DNA of 64,000 nucleotides, from positions 1 through 64,000 of the forward strand of contig JAISLD010000022.1 of assembly GCA_031260665.1 (NCBI GenBank), read 5' to 3'. Both the position numbers and the translations under genes were made by a program. A model generated the notes under the pieces. It had not been told where the DNA came from, did not search any database, and saw nothing but the letters and a program-made list of their open reading frames with translations. The stretch's first letter is position 1; each line of letters opens with the position of its first letter. Source of the stretch: Oscillospiraceae bacterium (GTDB taxonomy: Bacteria > Bacillota > Clostridia > Oscillospirales > Ruminococcaceae). Positions 59,816-64,000 of the stretch are shown piece after piece.

Positions 59816-60376
59816 TTGCTGATATTAGCGAGCCAGTCGCCGCGACGCCGCGAACTGCTTAAGATAATCACCGACAAATTCTCGGTGATTCCGTCAGACG
59901 CCGACGAGTCGTTCCCACCGGGTTCGCCGCCCTCAATGGCTGCCGAACTCATCGCAATGGCAAAAGCCGACAAGATAGCGGCGAGTTTCCCGTCCGACAC
60001 CGTGATAGGCGCGGACACCCTTGTCGTAATTGACGGACAGATTCTCGGCAAACCGAAAGACACAAAAGACGCCATGCGTATGCTTCAGCTGCTTTCGGGC
60101 AAGACACACGAGGTCGTGACGGGTGTCGCTGTCCTTGTCGCGTGCAAGAGAACCGTGTTCTACGAAAGCACACTTGTGACGTTTCGCAAGTTGTCGGCAA
60201 GTGACATCGACGAATACACGGCTACAGGCGACCCGCTTGACAAGGCGGGAGCGTATGGAATCCAAGGACCGGGCGCACTGCTCGTCAAGGGAATCAACGG
60301 CGATTTCTACAATGTTATGGGCTTGCCGATTGCTCGGCTTTCTGTTGAACTCCGTCAACTCGGCGTGAAGTTTTGA
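59816..60376 (+). CDS. maf: Maf-family nucleotide pyrophosphatase
   Basis: 186 residues with a TTG start set by AGAGGTG at good distance; no ATG fits. It has ASQSPRRRELL, the catalytic region GADTLVVIDGQILGKP, and YGIQGPGALLVKGINGDFYNVMGLP. It hydrolyses non-standard or excess (deoxy)nucleoside triphosphates such as dTTP/UTP. A terminator follows 40 bases later. Confidence 0.92.
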   Translation: MLILASQSPRRRELLKIITDKFSVIPSDADESFPPGSPPSMAAELIAMAKADKIAASFPSDTVIGADTLVVIDGQILGKPKDTKDAMRMLQLLSGKTHEVVTGVAVLVACKRTVFYESTLVTFRKLSASDIDEYTATGDPLDKAGAYGIQGPGALLVKGINGDFYNVMGLPIARLSVELRQLGVKF

Positions 60377-60415
60377 AAACATTGTGACGTTGTTATTCAT
60401 AATTTGTTCATATTT

Positions 60416-60440
60416 AGGCGGGTATATCCCGCCTTTTGTT
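60416..60440 (+). terminator. terminator after maf
   Basis: AGGCGGG-TATAT-CCCGCCT followed by TTTGTT. Confidence 0.8.
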
Positions 60441-60666
60441 CACTAAGTTGATGTTTTTCGCTAAAACATAAACAAAACCGCACTATTTTGCTGACTGTGA
60501 ACAATAATAAATAAGTCCAAGCCAATCACGCTCTGCGCCGTGTTTTGATGATGATTTCGCGGGAAATAAATAGTTTCATCACAACCTAAAGATTGAGATA
60601 ACTAATTTCACATCAGAGGAACGAAGAAACATTGTCAAAATGTTATTCAGAAAACGAAGTCAGCGC
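60441..60666. other. AT-rich intergenic region, nothing recognised
   Basis: About 225 bases between two terminators with no supported ORF, promoter pair or known RNA. The composition is more AT-rich than the surroundings. Confidence 0.5.
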
Positions 60667-60708
60667 AATATAAAAACCTCTCTTGAGATTAAGAGAGGTT
60701 TTTATATT
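60667..60708 (-). terminator. bidirectional-looking terminator after the histidine kinase gene
   Basis: A perfect 18-bp stem AATATAAAAACCTCTCTT and complement with a six-base loop; A/T tracts flank both sides. It terminates the convergent kinase transcript. Confidence 0.85.
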
Positions 60709-60721
60709 TGGTTCGCGGAGA

Positions 60722-60752
60722 TTCCGCTACCGCGGTAGCGGCAAGGGCTTGG
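60722..60752. repeat. module D variant
   Basis: CGCTACCGCGGTAGCGGCAA then GGGCTTGG, related to CGCTCCTGCGGGAGCGGCAA at 50.2 kb. Differences in one arm are matched in the other, keeping the hairpin. Confidence 0.6.
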
Positions 60753-60763
60753 ATACGTTGAAG

Positions 60764-62341
60764 TTATTTCATTGTTCCACGGGCACCGAGGCCCCATTTG
60801 AACAACGCGGCTTTCATCTTCACGTCCTCAATCGGCTTCAGCAGAATGTCGTTGCACCCCGCGTTTCGCAGTTGCTTGTGTGATTCAGGCGTGACGTTCG
60901 CGGTCAAGGCGATTATCGGGATATTCTTGTAATGCTCTGATATGTGGCGCAGGTGCATTGTCGTTTCAAGCCCGTCCATTATCGGCATCATCTGGTCCAT
61001 AAACACGATGTCATAGTCTTTCTCGGCTGCCATATCAAGCGACTTTTGCCCCGAAGCGGCAAGGTCCGGCGTGATACCGTATTCCCCGAGAACAGCCTCC
61101 GCTACAATCAAGTTGACGTCAACATCGTCAACCACAAGCACACGAAGCCCCGTCAAGTCAAGCGGCGTGTCAAAATCAAAATCGTCCTCAACTTCGGGAG
61201 GCTCGGCTTCTTTGTACGGTATATAGACGCTGAACGCCGAGCCTTCGTTGTAAACGCTCTCCACACAAGCAAAGCCGCCCATTCCGCTTGCCATCTTGCC
61301 TGTAATAGCAAGTCCAAGCCCCGTGCCGACTACATTCTTGTTGCGGCGAAGGTCAAGCTGCTCAAACGGAGAGAAGAGCTTGCTCATATCCTCTTTCTTG
61401 ATGCCGATTCCTGTGTCGGTCACCGTGAAAGCGAGCATATCCTGTCGCAGGTAACGCTTGCCCGGCGCTTTTGCTCCCTTTGGCTCTTTACGCACACGCA
61501 GTTCGACAAAGCCGCAGGGCGTATACTTGACGGAATTTGACAACAAGTTGTTGAGGATTTGCCGCAGCTTATTCTCATCTGAGAAGAAGTATTTAGGCAG
61601 ATTTGCCGAGAAACGCGGCACAAGGATAAGCCCCTTTTGTTTCGCGGTCCACATCGATGTTTCGTAGATACCGCGAAGAAACTCGGGCAAATCAAACCCC
61701 GCAAAATCAAACTGCAACTTGCCCGACTCTATCTTAGAGAAGTCGAGTATATCGTTGATGATTGACAGCAGCGACTGTGACGAACGGCGCATATTCTCAA
61801 GATAGTTTTGCTGTCTTGCTGTCAGCGGCTCTTGCTTCACGGCGTTTTGCAGCCCGATAATCGCGTTCATCGGGGTGCGTATCTCGTGTGACATCGTGGC
61901 AAGAAACGCGGTCTTGGCGTTCGCAGCTTCCTCGGCTTTAAGTACAGCGGAATACATCGCGGTGACGTCGGTCAGCTTCACAAGTATCTCGCCGCCATTG
62001 AAGTCCTCGCTCAGCTTGATAAGCACGCACTCAAAGCGTTTGCCGCCGCGTCTCGCGTTTATCTCCATACGTGGCGAAAACGCGCCTTCGTTCAGCTTGG
62101 TCAGCAGTTCGGCGGTGCCGACCACCGATTGCTTGCCGAAAAACGTGGCAAGCACACTTGAGAAGTGTTTGCCGACAAGTTTGGTCGGGTCAACGATACC
62201 AAAGTGAGTTACGTAGCTTCGCGATACATACTGCACCGTGCCTTCTCTGTCGACAGTGAGGAAAAGAATGGCAAACGAGCTGATTAGTGAGCGAAGCCGA
62301 TTGTTTTCATCGCGCAGATGTTCAAGTTCTTCTGAATCCAC
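60764..62341 (-). CDS. soluble PAS hybrid histidine kinase with receiver domain
   Basis: 525 residues from a GTG with GAAAGGG upstream; the ORF-track start is a TTG nine codons earlier. A short coiled start, a PAS domain (about 20-130; FAILFLTVDREGTVQYVSRS), HisKA with the phosphorylated His in TMSHEIRTPMNA, HATPase (NNLLSNSVKYT, DTGIGIKKED, GTGLGLAI), and a C-terminal receiver (about 400-515) with the acceptor Asp in IVFMDQMMPIMDG. There is no membrane helix and no HPt domain or output regulator beside it, so its phosphate target must lie elsewhere. Confidence 0.93.
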   Translation of the reverse strand: MDSEELEHLRDENNRLRSLISSFAILFLTVDREGTVQYVSRSYVTHFGIVDPTKLVGKHFSSVLATFFGKQSVVGTAELLTKLNEGAFSPRMEINARRGGKRFECVLIKLSEDFNGGEILVKLTDVTAMYSAVLKAEEAANAKTAFLATMSHEIRTPMNAIIGLQNAVKQEPLTARQQNYLENMRRSSQSLLSIINDILDFSKIESGKLQFDFAGFDLPEFLRGIYETSMWTAKQKGLILVPRFSANLPKYFFSDENKLRQILNNLLSNSVKYTPCGFVELRVRKEPKGAKAPGKRYLRQDMLAFTVTDTGIGIKKEDMSKLFSPFEQLDLRRNKNVVGTGLGLAITGKMASGMGGFACVESVYNEGSAFSVYIPYKEAEPPEVEDDFDFDTPLDLTGLRVLVVDDVDVNLIVAEAVLGEYGITPDLAASGQKSLDMAAEKDYDIVFMDQMMPIMDGLETTMHLRHISEHYKNIPIIALTANVTPESHKQLRNAGCNDILLKPIEDVKMKAALFKWGLGARGTMK

Positions 62342-62400
62342 TTGTGTGACCCTTTCTTTCAGGCACAAAAGTTATACGAAATGGTTTTGCTTGTTATATC

Positions 62401-62452
62401 ACCGGTTAAACTCAAAGCGACTGCAAAAACGCTTTAGCGTTTATACTACATA
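62401..62452. repeat. module B half joined to module A fragment
   Basis: CACCGGTTAAACTCAAAGCG then ACTGCAAAAACGCTTTAGCG. It joins the left half of module B to a truncated module A, in the gap upstream of the kinase. Confidence 0.75.
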
Positions 62453-62607
62453 TTATTACAACTTCACGGGGAGTTACGTCTTGGCATAGGCACAAGTTGT
62501 TGATATTGTTTACAGCCTGTAAAGTTTGCCCCGTGGTTGCCGATATAAATTACATAGAGTCGAAACGGGGCGTGTTTTGACAAAACACATCTAAATAGGG
62601 GACTTAA

Positions 62608-62991
62608 ATGGTAACCACAGCGAAACCTAACATAAAGAATATAAAGAACGCTTACGTTGATTTTGAGAACAAGATTAGCTGTTGTGGGCGCGACTGCACG
62701 AAGTGCACGCATTTTCCGCACGATTGCACAGGGTGCAACACTCAACACGGCAGGGTGTTTTGGCTTGAATTCGTTGACGAAGTAATCTGCTCGATATACA
62801 ACTGCTGCCTTAACGGCAAAAACTTGCCCGACTGCGGTCTGTGTGACAAGCACCCGTGCTATCGTTATGACGAGAGCCAAGGGACAGACGGAATGAGCGG
62901 CGAGTTCAGCGGCAATGAGCTTGTCGTGGTGACGCCGTGTCAGATTGAAATTGTCGATACCGTGCCGTTTGAAAACAGCAAAGGCGCGTGA
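62608..62991 (+). CDS. cysteine-rich DUF3795-like protein
   Basis: 127 residues with AGGGGA upstream. Cysteines are clustered: CCGRDCTKC, DCTGC, ICSIYNCC, and PDCGLCDKHPCYRY, the spacing typical of DUF3795, presumed metal-binding. It is soluble with no known function. It is followed by tRNA-Arg on the opposite strand. Confidence 0.75.
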   Translation: MVTTAKPNIKNIKNAYVDFENKISCCGRDCTKCTHFPHDCTGCNTQHGRVFWLEFVDEVICSIYNCCLNGKNLPDCGLCDKHPCYRYDESQGTDGMSGEFSGNELVVVTPCQIEIVDTVPFENSKGA

Positions 62992-63012
62992 CTTCGTAGT
63001 TTGATTTAATAG

Positions 63013-63088
63013 TGGTCTGCCCGGTCGGGGTCGAACCGACAGTCTTTGGAGTCGGAGTCCAATGCATTATCCATTGTGCTACAGGCAG
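63013..63088 (-). tRNA. tRNA-Arg (anticodon CCG), CCA encoded
   Basis: The cloverleaf folds by hand: acceptor CTGCCTG with CGGGCAG, D arm GCAC-AATGGATAA-TGC, anticodon stem TTGGA/TCCAA with loop CTCCGAC (anticodon CCG), T arm GTCGG-TTCGACC-CCGAC, discriminator A, then CCA in the DNA. It decodes CGG. Confidence 0.95.
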
Positions 63089-63126
63089 AAATGAGATGAC
63101 ATTTATATACTCGCAGTATACAACGT

Positions 63127-63170
63127 GCCCGACAAAACTCTCACGAATTTTGTCGGGCTGTTTGTTTTGA
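63127..63170 (+). terminator. hairpin between tRNA-Arg and rpsR
   Basis: GCCCGACAAAA pairs perfectly with TTTTGTCGGGC around ten bases. On the plus strand it is followed by TGTTTGTTTTGATTTT; on the minus strand it follows rpsR with a weak tail. It may end the rpsF-ssb-rpsR transcript. Confidence 0.65.
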
Positions 63171-63180
63171 TTTTGGTTCG

Positions 63181-63453
63181 TCAATCAGACGAATACGGGA
63201 TAAGCGCAAGTTGACGCGCACGTTTCACCGCAACGGTGAGTTCACGTTGGTGATAGGCGCAGGTGCCTGTCACACGGCGCGGCAGAATCTTCGAGCGTTC
63301 GCTCAAGCACTTGCGAAGCTTCGCGGTGTCTTTATAGTCGATAAACTCGGCACGGTCAGCGCAAAACTGGCAAACTTTTTTTCTTGCTCTCTTTATGGGG
63401 CGACCGCCCTGTGCACCATCGCTGCGAGAACGCGAATAAGATTTCTTTTCCAA
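63181..63453 (-). CDS. rpsR: 30S ribosomal protein S18
   Basis: 90 residues. [20 protein letters not shown] and the [20 protein letters not shown] core identify S18. It is of the Cys-containing type, with CQFC and two further Cys that could bind zinc. A basic Ser/Arg-rich start is present. It follows ssb, the conserved rpsF-ssb-rpsR order. Confidence 0.97.
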   Translation of the reverse strand: MEKKSYSRSRSDGAQGGRPIKRARKKVCQFCADRAEFIDYKDTAKLRKCLSERSKILPRRVTGTCAYHQRELTVAVKRARQLALIPYSSD

Positions 63454-63490
63454 TGTAGGTTCCTCCGAAAATAGTTAGAAGTTTTGAAGT

Positions 63491-64000
63491 TTAGAACGGA
63501 TAATCGTCGTCGTTACTGTCGGCTGCCGCCGCGAACGGCGTTGCGGGCGCGGCAGGCGAAGCGGGTGCCGCAGGTTCGGCGGGTGCGCCGCCATACGGGG
63601 CGTTCTGTCCGTAAAGCTGGCTTTGTTGAACAGGCGGCGCGGAAGCGGCGGCAGGTTGTGAGTTATAGCGGTTGTAGCCGCCATACGGTTGTTGTTGCTG
63701 TGACTGCTCACGGTTCGGCGTGTAACCGCCCGGTTCGTATCCGGCGGCGCGTTCCCCCGTGAACGACACGTTGTCGGCGACAATCTCAACGACGTCGCGT
63801 GTCATACCGTTTTTGTCGGTGTATTGCCGTGTAAGAAGTTCACCTTCGACAAGAATCATACGCCCTTTGCTGAAATACTTCGCAACAAACTCGGCGCGCT
63901 CACGCCAAACAACCACACTGAAGAAGTCGGCCTTTCTCTCCTCGCCTTTCGCTTGGAACTTTCTGTCCACGGCGATACGAAACGAGATAACGGCGACGCC
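63491..64000 (-). CDS. ssb: single-stranded DNA-binding protein, 5' end outside the window
   Basis: The frame is open to the window edge (GVAVISFRIAVDRKFQ precedes the ORF-track start, which is an internal GTG), so about 35-40 N-terminal residues are missing. The OB-fold (ADFFSVVVWRERAEFVAKY; GRMILVEGELLTRQYTDKNG) is followed by a Gly/Pro/Gln/Tyr-rich linker and the acidic tip DDDYPF that binds partner proteins. The linker is long and low complexity, as is common in SSB. Confidence 0.94.
   Translation of the reverse strand, partial: GVAVISFRIAVDRKFQAKGEERKADFFSVVVWRERAEFVAKYFSKGRMILVEGELLTRQYTDKNGMTRDVVEIVADNVSFTGERAAGYEPGGYTPNREQSQQQQPYGGYNRYNSQPAAASAPPVQQSQLYGQNAPYGGAPAEPAAPASPAAPATPFAAAADSNDDDYPF

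Noticed and set aside
60441-60666. Known small RNA (6S, SRP, tmRNA, RNase P)
   Set aside because: None of the conserved cores of these RNAs is visible, and no promoter pair precedes the region.

Overview
The window reads as a chromosomal segment of an anaerobic, endospore-forming Bacillota, most likely a clostridial (Oscillospirales-like) lineage. The evidence is gene content: a complete eight-gene spoIIIA operon, a GerW/YtfJ spore protein, a PdaB-like deacetylase, a DacF-type carboxypeptidase, a DarA c-di-AMP receptor beside holB and ricT, an archaeal/eukaryal-type ProS, MecA, ScpA/ScpB and tandem M42 peptidases. Base composition looks close to half GC by eye. Sigma-A type promoters (TTGACA-17/18-TATAAT) are unusually easy to see. 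I find no prophage, IS transposase, CRISPR or rRNA; one tRNA gene (Arg-CCG) is present.

Layout. 0.2-2.4 kb: an exported polysaccharide deacetylase and a bactofilin with a long Gln/Pro/Tyr-rich N-terminus. 2.5-7.7 kb (minus): an ammonium transporter fused to a P-II domain, a pyridoxal kinase, an EAL-domain signalling protein and acyl carrier protein. 7.9-11.2 kb (plus): aroE, aroK, a DnaD-like protein and an rRNA methyltransferase. 11.5-18.1 kb (plus): two membrane diguanylate cyclases, an Eis-like acetyltransferase, glyA and phosphofructokinase. 18.2-25.2 kb (minus): argS with its usual DUF1934 partner, then spoIIIAA-AH. 25.5-36.9 kb (minus): one long close-packed run, read from its 5' end as RnfD-like, RnfE-like, RnfA-like, a membrane-anchored glycoside-hydrolase-like protein, two M42 peptidases, a GNAT, a methionine gamma-lyase-family enzyme and mfd. 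36.9-45.8 kb: mecA, rpe, proS, a PdaB-like protein, an Rrf2 regulator, a small membrane protein, and the ksgA-tsaD-rsmE operon. 45.9-48.4 kb (plus): dCMP deaminase, darA, holB and a frameshifted ricT. 48.5-53.8 kb (minus): an ECF sigma factor with a probable membrane anti-sigma factor, a PcrA/UvrD helicase and an SPFH protein. 54.3-57.8 kb (plus): M50 protease, scpA, scpB, DUF2953 protein and ytfJ. 57.8-64 kb: dacF, a pseudouridine synthase, maf, a hybrid histidine kinase, a Cys-rich protein, tRNA-Arg, rpsR and the 5'-truncated ssb.

Three things stand out. (1) The Rnf-like D-E-A trio comes without rnfB, rnfC or rnfG, and the conserved membrane cysteines are gone from the E-like subunit and one of two from the A-like subunit, so it looks like a membrane module that has left ordinary Rnf electron transfer. 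(2) The larger intergenic gaps are mosaics of a few recurring palindromic modules; some hairpin stems carry compensatory base changes between copies, and some modules lie inside 5' leaders or supply a Shine-Dalgarno sequence. (3) ricT is broken by an apparent one-base loss while both halves remain well conserved. Leaderless-looking promoters (aroE, ksgA), an Amt-P-II fusion lacking the usual uridylylation tyrosine, and an acidic AT-rich tail on ScpB are further points of interest.
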